Shown here: in pieces, positions 12,878 through 20,465 of the stretch | How positions within the stretch are numbered: the stretch's first letter is position 1 | Layout: each line of letters opens with the position of its first letter | DNA from: an uncultured Lachnospiraceae bacterium | Lineage (GTDB): Bacteria > Bacillota > Clostridia > Lachnospirales > Lachnospiraceae | Assembly (NCBI GenBank): GCA_949051815.1 | Contig: CARQVR010000052.1 | Location: 1 to 23,890 of the forward strand | Direction of reading: 5' to 3' | DNA length: 23,890 nucleotides | Translations under genes and position numbers: made by a program | Notes under the pieces: model-generated | Seen by the model: the letters and a program-made list of their open reading frames with translations, nothing else | What the model was told of the DNA's origin: nothing | Database searches by the model: none

Positions 12878-14527
12878 ATGCGCAAGAGTATAAAAATCAT
12901 GGCCGGTGTCCGGGTGGCGGCTGCCTTGCTGGCAGTTATGGTATTCAGTGTTATGACGACAAAAAATATTTATAATATGGAGGATAGTGCGGCAGCCAAT
13001 GTTGCGGTGAACGAAGTGCTGCAGAGAGCCCAGAAAGCGGAGACGGCCCATTACAAGTGGTCTTCCAACTTAAGTAATGCCCTGTATGCCAACATGGAAT
13101 TTACCGGTAGTACGGATCCCACCGGCTGCGTGCTGGGACAGTGGCTGTACGGGGAGGCGGGAACGGAAGACAAGACCATTCTCGACCTTCGGACCCAGCT
13201 TGAGCCGCTGCACAAGGAGCTGCATGAGTCAGCCACCTACGTGCTGGATTTGTATAACACCGATCCTGCGCAGGCGCAGGCGTATTATCAGGAGACCATA
13301 TCAAGTAATCTGGGCGTTCTGGTAGGGCTTCTGGAGCAGGTTGTGGAGCGCGGCGTGGAGCTCAACGAGATCAGCGCGGCCAATATGGAGCAGACCGTGC
13401 GTACCATGCATATTGTTACAGGCATCGGACTTTTTCTGACTTTAGTCCTGCTGTTAAGTCTGGTGATCTATATTATGAGACGTGTGCTGAAGCCGATCCT
13501 GCTGATCACGGCAAAGACGAAGCCGTTACAGGATGGGTGCATGAATATTGAGCTGAATTATGACGCCAACGATGAGATTGGCGATCTGGCAAGGACGCTT
13601 AAGGAGTCGATTGCGCGGATCAACCAGTATATTGAGGATATTAACCGTATGATGAGTCAGCTTTCGGGCGGCAACTTTGATGTGGAGGCATCGGTACCCT
13701 TTATCGGCGATTTCCGCTCTATCTCGGAGTCCGTTGACAGCTTTACGGCGTCCCTCTCCTCGGCGATGAACAATATCAACGACGTGGAGCACAAGGTGTT
13801 CGGCCATGCGCAGAGTCTTTCCAATAGTTCCCAGATGCTGGCTGAGGGTGCGACCGATCAGGCAGCGGCGGTGGAAGAGCTTACCGCTACGACCGAGGAT
13901 CTGGCGAGAAGCGCGGAGAAGAATATCCAGATGGCTACGGAGATGCGGGATAACGCACATATGACCGGTGCACAGGTGAACCTGAGCAGCCAGCAGATGG
14001 AGCAGCTGATCAGCGCCATGACGGATATCAGTGATACGTCACAGCAGATTGAGAATATTATTTCCACGATTGAAAATATTGCATTCCAGACGAACATTCT
14101 TGCTCTGAACGCAGCCGTGGAGGCAAGCAGAGCCGGAGAGGCCGGCAAGGGCTTTGCGGTAGTAGCGAAGGAAGTGCGTGATCTGGCGGCGAAATCCGAT
14201 CAGGCGGCCAAGGCGACGAAGGAGCTGATTGAAAATTCCGTGCAGGCGGCCGGCAGGGGCAGCAGGATTGTGGAGGAAGTTTCCACATCCTTGAAGAAGA
14301 CGCTCACCCTGGTTACGAAGTCCAACGATGCCGTGGAAGAGTTTGCCGATGCGGTGCAGATTGAGGCGACTGCGATTTCGCAGGTATCCGAGGCGCTTGG
14401 GCAGATCTCCAACGTGGTGCAGACAAACACAGCCAACAGCGAGGAGTCTGCGGCTGTCAGTGCAGAACTGTTTGAGCAGGTGAACCAGATGCAGAAGCAG
14501 ACCAGCAGGTTCAGGCTCAAACATTAA
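12878..14527 (+). CDS. Methyl-accepting chemotaxis protein with extracytoplasmic CZB-type domain
   Basis: This 549-residue chemoreceptor starts at ATG 12878, with AAAGGAG 8 nt upstream; ATG 12857 would place the ribosome site inside the frame. TM1 is about residues 6-28 and TM2 about 178-199. Between them, AHYKW (H58), GCVLGQW (C84) and LHKELH (H112, H116) give the three-His one-Cys pattern of the chemoreceptor zinc-binding (CZB) domain. HAMP follows (about 200-255). The signalling domain carries the conserved tip ENIAFQTNILALNAAVEASRAGE. CZB domains bind zinc and in other bacteria report zinc or oxidants; here the ligand is inferred. There is no C-terminal CheR-tethering pentapeptide. trpB follows after 21 bp with no terminator. 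Confidence 0.92.
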   Translation: MRKSIKIMAGVRVAAALLAVMVFSVMTTKNIYNMEDSAAANVAVNEVLQRAQKAETAHYKWSSNLSNALYANMEFTGSTDPTGCVLGQWLYGEAGTEDKTILDLRTQLEPLHKELHESATYVLDLYNTDPAQAQAYYQETISSNLGVLVGLLEQVVERGVELNEISAANMEQTVRTMHIVTGIGLFLTLVLLLSLVIYIMRRVLKPILLITAKTKPLQDGCMNIELNYDANDEIGDLARTLKESIARINQYIEDINRMMSQLSGGNFDVEASVPFIGDFRSISESVDSFTASLSSAMNNINDVEHKVFGHAQSLSNSSQMLAEGATDQAAAVEELTATTEDLARSAEKNIQMATEMRDNAHMTGAQVNLSSQQMEQLISAMTDISDTSQQIENIISTIENIAFQTNILALNAAVEASRAGEAGKGFAVVAKEVRDLAAKSDQAAKATKELIENSVQAAGRGSRIVEEVSTSLKKTLTLVTKSNDAVEEFADAVQIEATAISQVSEALGQISNVVQTNTANSEESAAVSAELFEQVNQMQKQTSRFRLKH

Positions 14528-14548
14528 TAAAGGACAGGGAGAGAAATC

Positions 14549-15928
14549 ATGTCAGAGAAGACGATACCGTATAAAATTTATCTGGAAGAGGAGGAGATGC
14601 CGAAACAGTGGTACAATGTCCGGGCGGATATGAAGAATAAGCCTGCACCGCTGTTACATCCCGGCACTCTGCAGCCGATTACCTTCGAGGAGCTGCGGGA
14701 AGTGTTCTGTGACGAACTGGCGGGACAGGAACTGAACGATACGGATGCTTATATCGACATTCCGCAGGAAATTCTGGATTTCTATAAGATGTACCGGCCG
14801 TCGCCACTTGTGCGTGCATACTGTCTGGAAAAGAAGCTGGATACACCGGCTAAGATCTACTATAAATTTGAGGGAAACAATACGAGCGGCAGCCATAAGC
14901 TAAACTCCGCGATCGCGCAGGCATATTATGCGAAGCAGCAGGGGCTGAAAGGCGTAACCACGGAGACCGGTGCAGGTCAGTGGGGTACGGCGCTGTCCAT
15001 GGCATGTTCTTACTTTGATCTGGACTGCCATGTTTATATGGTGAAGGTTTCCTATGAGCAGAAGCCTTTCCGCCGCGAGGTGATGCGCACCTACGGCGCG
15101 CAGGTAACGCCGTCGCCCTCCGATACCACGAATGTGGGACGGAGGATTCTGGAAGAGTTCCCGGGAACGGGCGGCAGTCTCGGCTGTGCGATTTCCGAGG
15201 CGGTGGAGGCAGCCGGGGAGAGAGAAGGCTATCGTTATGTGCTTGGCAGCGTTCTTTCACAGGTGCTGTTGCACCAGTCCATCATCGGCGAGGAGACGAA
15301 GGCGGCGCTCAGGAAATATGATATTAAACCGGATATGATCATCGGCTGCGCGGGCGGCGGATCTAATCTGGGCGGCCTGATATCCCCCTTTGTGGGAGAG
15401 AAGATCAGAGGAGAAGCGGACTACCGTATTCTGGCGGTGGAACCGGCATCCTGCCCCAGCCTTACCAGAGGAAAATATGTGTATGATTTCTGCGACACCG
15501 GAAAGGTGTGTCCGCTTGCGAAGATGTACACGCTGGGAAGCGGCTTTATGCCGGCTCCGAACCATGCGGGCGGCCTGCGCTATCACGGCATGAGTTCCGT
15601 CGTGTCACAGTTGTATGACGACGGCCTGATCGAGGCGGTCAGTGTGGAGCAGACGGCGGTATTTAAGGCAGCGGAGGAGTTCGCGAGGGTGGAAGGCATT
15701 CTGCCCGCGCCGGAGAGCGCACACGCGATCAAGGCAGCCATCGACGAGGCTGTGAAGTGTAAGGAGACAGGCGAGGAGAAGACCATTGTCTTCGGCCTGA
15801 CAGGCACGGGTTATTTCGATATGGTTGCTTACGGCAAGTTCCACGACGGACAAATGACGGATTATATTCCGTCGGAAGAGGATCTGGCAAAAGGGTTTGC
15901 AGGGCTTCCTTCTGTTCCGGAAAAATGA
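14549..15928 (+). CDS. trpB: Tryptophan synthase beta chain, TrpB2-like PLP enzyme
   Basis: This 459-residue protein is of the longer TrpB2 class that usually stands apart from trpA. The PLP lysine is K117 in NTSGSHKLNSA, ETGAGQWG (about 136-143) is the catalytic loop, and GCAGGGSNLGG (about 265-275) holds the PLP phosphate. It joins indole and serine to make tryptophan, or acts as a related beta-replacement enzyme. No trpA, trpCDEFG or T-box was seen nearby. GGACAGGGAGAG precedes the ATG. It is likely co-transcribed with the chemoreceptor and ends at a clear terminator. Confidence 0.93.
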   Translation: MSEKTIPYKIYLEEEEMPKQWYNVRADMKNKPAPLLHPGTLQPITFEELREVFCDELAGQELNDTDAYIDIPQEILDFYKMYRPSPLVRAYCLEKKLDTPAKIYYKFEGNNTSGSHKLNSAIAQAYYAKQQGLKGVTTETGAGQWGTALSMACSYFDLDCHVYMVKVSYEQKPFRREVMRTYGAQVTPSPSDTTNVGRRILEEFPGTGGSLGCAISEAVEAAGEREGYRYVLGSVLSQVLLHQSIIGEETKAALRKYDIKPDMIIGCAGGGSNLGGLISPFVGEKIRGEADYRILAVEPASCPSLTRGKYVYDFCDTGKVCPLAKMYTLGSGFMPAPNHAGGLRYHGMSSVVSQLYDDGLIEAVSVEQTAVFKAAEEFARVEGILPAPESAHAIKAAIDEAVKCKETGEEKTIVFGLTGTGYFDMVAYGKFHDGQMTDYIPSEEDLAKGFAGLPSVPEK

Positions 15929-15956
15929 TTTTAAAGATAAGGATATAAAGATTGGA

Positions 15957-15987
15957 AAGAGAGGATCGCGCAGGTCTTCTCTTTTTT
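15957..15987 (+). terminator. Intrinsic terminator after trpB
   Basis: AAGAGAGGA (15957-15965) pairs with TCTTCTCTT (15975-15983) over 9 bp with one G-T. The run TTTTTT ends the structure (15982-15987). Confidence 0.8.
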
Positions 15988-16011
15988 CTGTGGCAGATAT
16001 GGCGGTAAGGT

Positions 16012-16040
16012 TTGCGCGACGGATCAATATGTGGTACAAT
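16012..16040 (+). promoter_or_regulatory. Promoter of the DUF5722-type gene
   Basis: TTGCGC (16012-16017), 17 nt, TACAAT (16035-16040). The start is expected near 16047, some 70 nt before the chosen ATG at 16118. Confidence 0.65.
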
Positions 16041-16117
16041 GTACGCGATAACAATGAGCGGTGTACAGACGGGGGCTTCGGATGGCGCTGCGGCATAAAA
16101 CAGGTTGGGAGAATCAT

Positions 16118-17761
16118 ATGAGAGTGTGCGAAAGAAAAATCGGAAAGAAATGGAAGGGTTTTGCGGCTCTTCTGCTGTTGACTGTGTCGGTCATTACCTG
16201 CGGGAGAAAGGTACAGGCGGCGGGGCGTCCCGTTTCCATCAGTTCCTGCCATATTGCTGGAGGCAACGTGAACTGCACGCTGACAGCGGCAGGCGTCCCT
16301 TCGGGGGATGACGGCAAATATTATGTCTATGCGGACGAGGTTTTTCAGGACGGTCCGGTCGGAACGCTGGTGGCGACCGTTGAGGCGGGAAGCTCCGTGG
16401 CGGTGTCCTTCCCCTTAAATTATAATACGCCGGATTCCAACTTAAGCCGGAAGTTTCTGGTGGCGGTGAAGCGGGGCGGACAGATGATTCAGGTCAGCGA
16501 CGAGCACTATATCACGAACCCGGAGGCTGTGGCGGCCTTTACGTCAGGGCGCATGAGCACGGGAATCAAAGGTATTCTGCCGGAGGTTTCCGCCATAGCC
16601 ACCGGGGAGCTGAAAGATCTCGGCGTGCAGCAGGTGGTGTACAATATCTATCTGGATGAGATCTGCGCTGCACCCGGAGACGCGGGGACGCTTCCTTTTT
16701 CTTATAACGGACAGACCTACTGTTTCAGCCATGGCAGGATCGACCACTATGACCAGATGGTCAAGGGCTTTAACAATCAGGGAATGCAGGTGACCATGGT
16801 GCTTCTGAACAGAGGCGGCACGGCGGGATCCGAGGATCTGGTACATCCCCAGGCGAGAGGCGCGGAGTGTCCGAGTTATGCCCTGAATGTGGCGGAGAGC
16901 GGCGGCGTGGAGCATCTGAAAGCGGTGTGCGCTTTTCTGGGGCAGCGCTACTCCGGAAGGACCGGAAACGGCCAGATTGACAATTGGATTCTGGGCAATG
17001 AGGTCAACGCCAGAACTTCCTGGTGGTACATGGATTCGGCCAATCTCGACGTGAATGTGAGCGCCTATGTAAAGGCTTTCCGCATTTTTTATAATGAGCT
17101 GAAAGCCATGAACGGGAATGTCTGGGTATACAATTCCATCGACCAGGAGTGGGGGCGCAAGTCCAATCCCGGCAGTTTTCTGGCGAAGGATTATCTTGAC
17201 CAGTTTAACTATTATATCAACCGTGAGGGGAATATCGACTGGGGACTTTCCTATCACCCTTACAACTCGCCGCTTTATGATCCTTACGCGTGGAACGGGC
17301 CTGCGGTGTGGGTGAAGAAGAGTGTTTCCACCCCTTACATTACGATGCAGAATATTGACATACTGATTGATTATATGCATCAGCCCAAGTTCTTAAGCCC
17401 TTCGGGCCAGGTGCGCAGCATCTCGCTTGCAGAGATCGGTTATACCTCTTATTTCGGTAATGAGAATCAGGAGGCGTCGGTGGCTTACGGCTATCTGAAA
17501 GCGGCTTCCCTGCCGGATGTGGACGCGTTTATGCTGTTCCGCTTTAAGGACGACGCGCACGAGATGGAGAGCAAGCTGAATCTGGGCATTACGAATCTGG
17601 ACGGCAGTCATAAACCGGCCTATGATATTTATAAACAGCTTGGTACGGCAAATGAAGGGGCGGCCAAGGCGCGCGCCTCGGAGATTATCGGTATGGACAT
17701 TGATCAGATGATCCGGGATAATATCGTCTGGACGCGCGGCGGAGACGGGGTAGTACAGTAG
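16118..17761 (+). CDS. Secreted DUF5722-type protein, glycoside-hydrolase-like barrel
   Basis: The start at 16118 gives a 547-residue protein with GGGAG upstream and a proper signal peptide: basic KIGKKWK, hydrophobic FAALLLLTVSVIT, and a likely signal peptidase I site at VQA-AG. An N-terminal beta domain (about 35-140) is followed by a TIM-barrel-like part. LGNEVN (E295) and LAEIGYT (E439) sit where clan-A glycosidases carry the acid/base and nucleophile glutamates. YNSIDQEWG and LSYHPYNSPLYDPYAW also look like barrel loop motifs. The overall sequence matches my memory of DUF5722 proteins of gut Lachnospiraceae. The polysaccharide substrate is unknown and hydrolase activity is inference. No anchor motif (LPXTG, SLH) is present, so it is probably released. 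Confidence 0.8.
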   Translation: MRVCERKIGKKWKGFAALLLLTVSVITCGRKVQAAGRPVSISSCHIAGGNVNCTLTAAGVPSGDDGKYYVYADEVFQDGPVGTLVATVEAGSSVAVSFPLNYNTPDSNLSRKFLVAVKRGGQMIQVSDEHYITNPEAVAAFTSGRMSTGIKGILPEVSAIATGELKDLGVQQVVYNIYLDEICAAPGDAGTLPFSYNGQTYCFSHGRIDHYDQMVKGFNNQGMQVTMVLLNRGGTAGSEDLVHPQARGAECPSYALNVAESGGVEHLKAVCAFLGQRYSGRTGNGQIDNWILGNEVNARTSWWYMDSANLDVNVSAYVKAFRIFYNELKAMNGNVWVYNSIDQEWGRKSNPGSFLAKDYLDQFNYYINREGNIDWGLSYHPYNSPLYDPYAWNGPAVWVKKSVSTPYITMQNIDILIDYMHQPKFLSPSGQVRSISLAEIGYTSYFGNENQEASVAYGYLKAASLPDVDAFMLFRFKDDAHEMESKLNLGITNLDGSHKPAYDIYKQLGTANEGAAKARASEIIGMDIDQMIRDNIVWTRGGDGVVQ

Positions 17762-17774
17762 AAGCGCTGTAATA

Positions 17775-17803
17775 GAGGCGGCAGCATTTTAGGCTGTCGC
17801 CTC
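17775..17803 (+). terminator. Terminator after the DUF5722-type gene
   Basis: GAGGCGGCAGC (17775-17785) and GCTGTCGCCTC (17793-17803) form an 11-bp stem with one G-T. TTAATTAATTAC follows, and an 8-T run lies about 20 nt further on. Confidence 0.75.
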
Positions 17804-17874
17804 TTAATTAATTACAAATCTTTTTTTTCGTGTGGAGCTTGGGGGAACTTTTATTCATGGCTGCAAATTCTTTT

Positions 17875-18423
17875 TTATTGAATTGATTTTCCTAAATTGC
17901 AGGCTTCCTGTAATTCGGGTTTTCCGGCAATATCCCCCATAGCCATTACACCGCCGCAAAGCACTTTTCCAATGCTTTTCCACCCTAAATGTTTTTCAAG
18001 ATGTTCATACCAATAAAGAGTTTCCTCAAAACCGCAGCCCTCGGCTGCCATAATGAGAACACTTTCCTTTTTAGGGTTTTGATAATCAGGGTTACATTCC
18101 GCAACAGCAAATAAGCGGTCAAAGGCAGTTTTTAACTGGCCGCTGATTGTCCAATAGTAAAGCGGTGCTGCAAGAACAACAACGTCTGCTTCCTTGTAGA
18201 CAGGATAGATCTTATCCATATCGTCCTTTTGGACACAGGGGCTGTCCGGGTTTTTACCGCCCCCAAAACAGCCTTTACAGCCGTTTATGCTCATATCGTC
18301 AAGAAAAAACTCTGTCACAGTGTTTCCGGTTTCTTCTGCGCCTTTCTTAAATTCTGCCGTTAATGCCGTCGTATTTCCGGCTTTTCTTGGACTTCCATTG
18401 AGAATTATAATTTTTTTACTCAT
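17875..18423 (-). CDS. Flavodoxin family protein / NADPH-dependent FMN reductase
   Basis: This 182-residue soluble flavoprotein has the FMN phosphate loop NGSPRKAGNT (residues 9-18). Cysteines C49, C52 and C63 lie in GCKGCF...SPC, then APLYYWTISGQLKTAFDRL (FMN ring region) and a late AAEGCGFEETLYWYEHL. The cysteine group resembles iron-sulfur flavoproteins but lacks a full compact four-Cys motif, so a plain NAD(P)H:FMN or quinone/nitro reductase role is more likely. The gene is visibly more AT-rich than its neighbours. It is divergent from an HxlR regulator, which probably controls it. The ribosome site is AAGGAGG about 10 nt upstream. Confidence 0.88.
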   Translation of the reverse strand: MSKKIIILNGSPRKAGNTTALTAEFKKGAEETGNTVTEFFLDDMSINGCKGCFGGGKNPDSPCVQKDDMDKIYPVYKEADVVVLAAPLYYWTISGQLKTAFDRLFAVAECNPDYQNPKKESVLIMAAEGCGFEETLYWYEHLEKHLGWKSIGKVLCGGVMAMGDIAGKPELQEACNLGKSIQ

Positions 18424-18472
18424 AAAAATATGTCCTCCTTATTCTGCGTGATTGACTTTCTCTGTTTGTGAT

Positions 18473-18478
18473 ATTATA
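18473..18478 (-). promoter_or_regulatory. -10 box of the flavodoxin-family gene
   Basis: On the minus strand TATAAT lies about 50 nt before the ATG at 18423. Its -35 region is poor (TTTATT at the 17-nt distance), which fits a promoter that needs activation or derepression. Confidence 0.45.
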
Positions 18479-18504
18479 ATCTTAGCAAGAATTGAAATAA
18501 AATC

Positions 18505-18531
18505 AAGTACGCACATATAAGTGCGATACTT
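18505..18531. promoter_or_regulatory. Palindromic operator between flavodoxin and HxlR genes
   Basis: AAGTACGCAC (18505-18514) and GTGCG-A-TACTT (18521-18531) are inverted repeats around ATATAA, 10 bp per arm with one unpaired A. The site lies in the divergent intergenic region and overlaps a possible -10 (ATATAA at 18515-18520) of the hxlR gene, whose -35 would be TTGAAA at 18492-18497. HxlR dimers bind such short palindromes, so autoregulation plus control of the flavoprotein is likely. Confidence 0.6.
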
Positions 18532-18569
18532 ACAATAAAGTTATATACTTACCTAAAGGAGAGCGTAAA

Positions 18570-18908
18570 ATGAGTGAACGCTGCATTTCAAATGAATGTC
18601 TTGAAACAACAGGTTTCAGCTATACCTTGTCATTAATCAATGGCAAATATAAAATGACTATTTTGTATACTTTAATGGAGTTCGGAGTCGTTCGTTTTAA
18701 CGAAATGAAAAAATATATCAGTGAAATTTCGTATAAGACTTTAAGCTCCACTTTAAAAGAATTAGAAGCAGACCAATTAGTGCATAGAAAAGAATATCCA
18801 CAAATCCCGCCAAAGGTAGAGTATAGTTTAACAGAGCGCGGAAAATCTTTAATACCTATTTTAGACGGAATGTGTGAATGGGGTGATAAAAACAGGAAAC
18901 AACGGTAA
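18570..18908 (+). CDS. HxlR-family winged-helix regulator
   Basis: This 112-residue protein has the HxlR layout: LINGKYKMTILYTLMEFGVVRFNEMKKYI (about 23-51), recognition region ISYKTLSSTLKELEADQLVHRKEYPQIPPKVEYSLTERGKSL, and a C-terminal dimer helix. N-terminal C5 and C10 bracket the usual HxlR cysteine position, so thiol-based sensing of electrophiles or oxidants, as known for YodB/HypR/QorR, is possible. AAAGGAG precedes the ATG. It is AT-rich like its divergent partner, so the pair may have arrived together by transfer. Confidence 0.92.
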   Translation: MSERCISNECLETTGFSYTLSLINGKYKMTILYTLMEFGVVRFNEMKKYISEISYKTLSSTLKELEADQLVHRKEYPQIPPKVEYSLTERGKSLIPILDGMCEWGDKNRKQR

Positions 18909-18968
18909 AGAGGATGAAGGCGCAGGCGGTTTTTACCATCTCTGTGGCACGGATTAATTACCGGGAAG

Positions 18969-19005
18969 AAAAGCCAGTGTTCCCGAAATGGATTCACTGG
19001 CTTTT
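18969..19005. terminator. Bidirectional terminator between hxlR and the Arc-like gene
   Basis: AAAAGCCAGTG (18969-18979) pairs perfectly with CACTGGCTTTT (18995-19005). The T-runs at both ends suit the converging hxlR (+) and SPFH/Arc (-) units. Confidence 0.8.
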
Positions 19006-19020
19006 ACATGATCCGGTTGA

Positions 19021-19221
19021 TCAGATATCAAGTTCAGGCGGAACGTCGAGTTCATGAGGAACCGGCGTTCCGTTTTTCTTTCTCTGCCGCACGCATTCTG
19101 TCAGCAGATACTCTATCTGGCCATTCACTGATCGAAAGTCATCCTCAGCCCAGGCAGCGATGGCGTTGTAGAGTTTGGCGGACAGACGAAGCGGCACCTG
19201 TTTCTTGCCGTTGTCGGCCAT
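19021..19221 (-). CDS. Arc-like ribbon-helix-helix DNA-binding protein
   Basis: This 66-residue protein reads KKQVPLRLSAKLYNAI, AAWAEDDFRSVNGQIEYLL, TECVRQRKK. That is a beta strand followed by two helices with the RSVN turn seen in Arc repressors. The proline-rich tail (GTPVPHELDVPPELDI) is probably disordered. Its ATG follows the SPFH stop directly (TAAATG), so the two are translationally coupled. Small RHH proteins usually autoregulate by binding palindromes. A perfect 19-bp palindrome lies in the promoter of this operon and is the natural target. Confidence 0.88.
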   Translation of the reverse strand: MADNGKKQVPLRLSAKLYNAIAAWAEDDFRSVNGQIEYLLTECVRQRKKNGTPVPHELDVPPELDI

Positions 19222-20268
19222 TTAGTAGAGTGTTCCGGAATTGACAACGGGCTGGGCGTCCCGATTGCTGCAAAGCACCACCAGAAGGTTGGATACCATG
19301 GCGGCTTTGCGCTCCTCATCCAAATCAACGATTTCTTTTTCGGAAAGGCGGCTGAGAGCCATTTCTACCATGCCGACTGCACCGTCCACGATCATCTTAC
19401 GGGCGTCGATGACTGCGGACGCCTGCTGTCTCTGGAGCATGGCTGCAGCGATTTCGGGGGCGTAGGCCAGATAGGTAATTCTGGCTTCCACGATCTCAAG
19501 TCCTGCCTGTTCCACCTTGCCCTGAATCTCTTCCCTGATTCTCTTCGCTACCACTTCGCTGGAGCCGCGAAGCGATCCCTCGTCCGCCAGACCGTCCCCG
19601 GTGGTGTCTACATTTTCCGACACATCGTAGGGGTAGAGGCGCACGATGTTTCTGAGAGCGCTGTCGCACTGGAGGGACAGATATTCCTTGTAGTTATCCA
19701 CGTTGAATACGGCTTTGGCGGTGTCCGTCACCTGCCACATCACGGCGATGGCGATCTCTATGGGATTGCCAAGGCAGTCGTTGATCTTCTGACGGCTGTT
19801 ATTCAGAGTCATAATCTTTAAGGATATTTTTCTGTTGGCGCGGCTGCCGGAAAGCTGCATGTTCTGGGTGTTTACAGACAGGTTGAAACGGCTGCTGCCC
19901 GATGTGCCGTCCACGTCACCGCTCTGTTTCAGTTTGGTCTCCGCTGCGGGATTCAGCGCGCTGCAAAAAGGATTTACCCAGTAGAAGCCCTCTTCCTTCA
20001 AGGTGCCGATGTACTTGCCAAATAAGGTAAGCACCACTGCTTCCTGGGGGCTGAGAACCACAAGGCCGCAAAACAGAATCCAGCCGAACAACAGCCAGAT
20101 AAGACCGATGGCAAAGAGCGCGATCCCGGTGGGACTTTGGGGACCGTTTTCACTCAGGCCCCAGAGAGCGCCGGTGATGGTGGCAGCGATGGCCGCCGCA
20201 TACAATAGCAGCGACAAAAGAAGCATAGCCATGCCGTTTTTGCTTTTGTGTAATACTTTTTCTTCCAT
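19222..20268 (-). CDS. SPFH (stomatin/prohibitin-like) domain membrane protein
   Basis: The start at 20268 (MEEKVLHKSKNG, GAGG upstream) gives 348 residues; the longer frame from 20346 would run into the promoter. Two N-terminal membrane segments (about 12-35 and 48-70) are followed by the SPFH domain: VLSPQEAVVLTLFGKYIGTLKEEGFYWVNPF, ISLKIMTLNNSRQKINDCLGNPIEIAIAVMWQV, a VAKRIREEIQGKVEQAGLEIVEARITYLAYAPEIAAAMLQRQQASAVIDAR helix, and a short C-terminus. SPFH proteins form oligomeric membrane platforms; the bacterial role of this subtype is unknown. It is followed without gap by an Arc-like regulator. Confidence 0.9.
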   Translation of the reverse strand: MEEKVLHKSKNGMAMLLLSLLLYAAAIAATITGALWGLSENGPQSPTGIALFAIGLIWLLFGWILFCGLVVLSPQEAVVLTLFGKYIGTLKEEGFYWVNPFCSALNPAAETKLKQSGDVDGTSGSSRFNLSVNTQNMQLSGSRANRKISLKIMTLNNSRQKINDCLGNPIEIAIAVMWQVTDTAKAVFNVDNYKEYLSLQCDSALRNIVRLYPYDVSENVDTTGDGLADEGSLRGSSEVVAKRIREEIQGKVEQAGLEIVEARITYLAYAPEIAAAMLQRQQASAVIDARKMIVDGAVGMVEMALSRLSEKEIVDLDEERKAAMVSNLLVVLCSNRDAQPVVNSGTLY

Positions 20269-20336
20269 AATTTTTCCTCGTCCCTTTCTTTTGCAGTTAT
20301 TTTGTTTTTTGGATAATGGGTTGTTTTGATGTTTAA

Positions 20337-20365
20337 ATGATATCATAATGATATCAGTGTGTCAA
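20337..20365 (-). promoter_or_regulatory. SPFH promoter with overlapping perfect palindrome
   Basis: Read on the minus strand: TTGACA (20365-20360), 17 nt, TATCAT (20342-20337). The 19-bp palindrome TGATATCATAATGATATCA (20338-20356) covers most of the -10 box and the spacer. It also contains two TGATATCA octamers 11 bp apart. A bound repressor would block RNA polymerase. The Arc-like protein of the operon is the probable ligand. Confidence 0.75.
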
Positions 20366-20415
20366 CAGAAATTCTTTGGAAAAGAAATACTTATCGTAAT
20401 GGAAGGCGGATTGTA

Positions 20416-20424
20416 TGTTATACT
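20416..20424 (+). promoter_or_regulatory. Extended -10 promoter of the LmbE-type gene
   Basis: TG-T-TATACT (20416-20424) is an extended -10 element. No good -35 is seen at the usual distance. The start would be near 20431. Confidence 0.45.
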
Positions 20425-20465
20425 AAACGGGTAAACGGGAAATTTCTCTGGCAGGGAGGATGGTT

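Noticed and set aside
16180..16205. Lipoprotein lipobox (VITC) in the DUF5722-type protein
   Set aside because: The residue before Cys is Thr, which is unfavourable for a lipobox, and a good signal peptidase I site (VQA-AG) follows.
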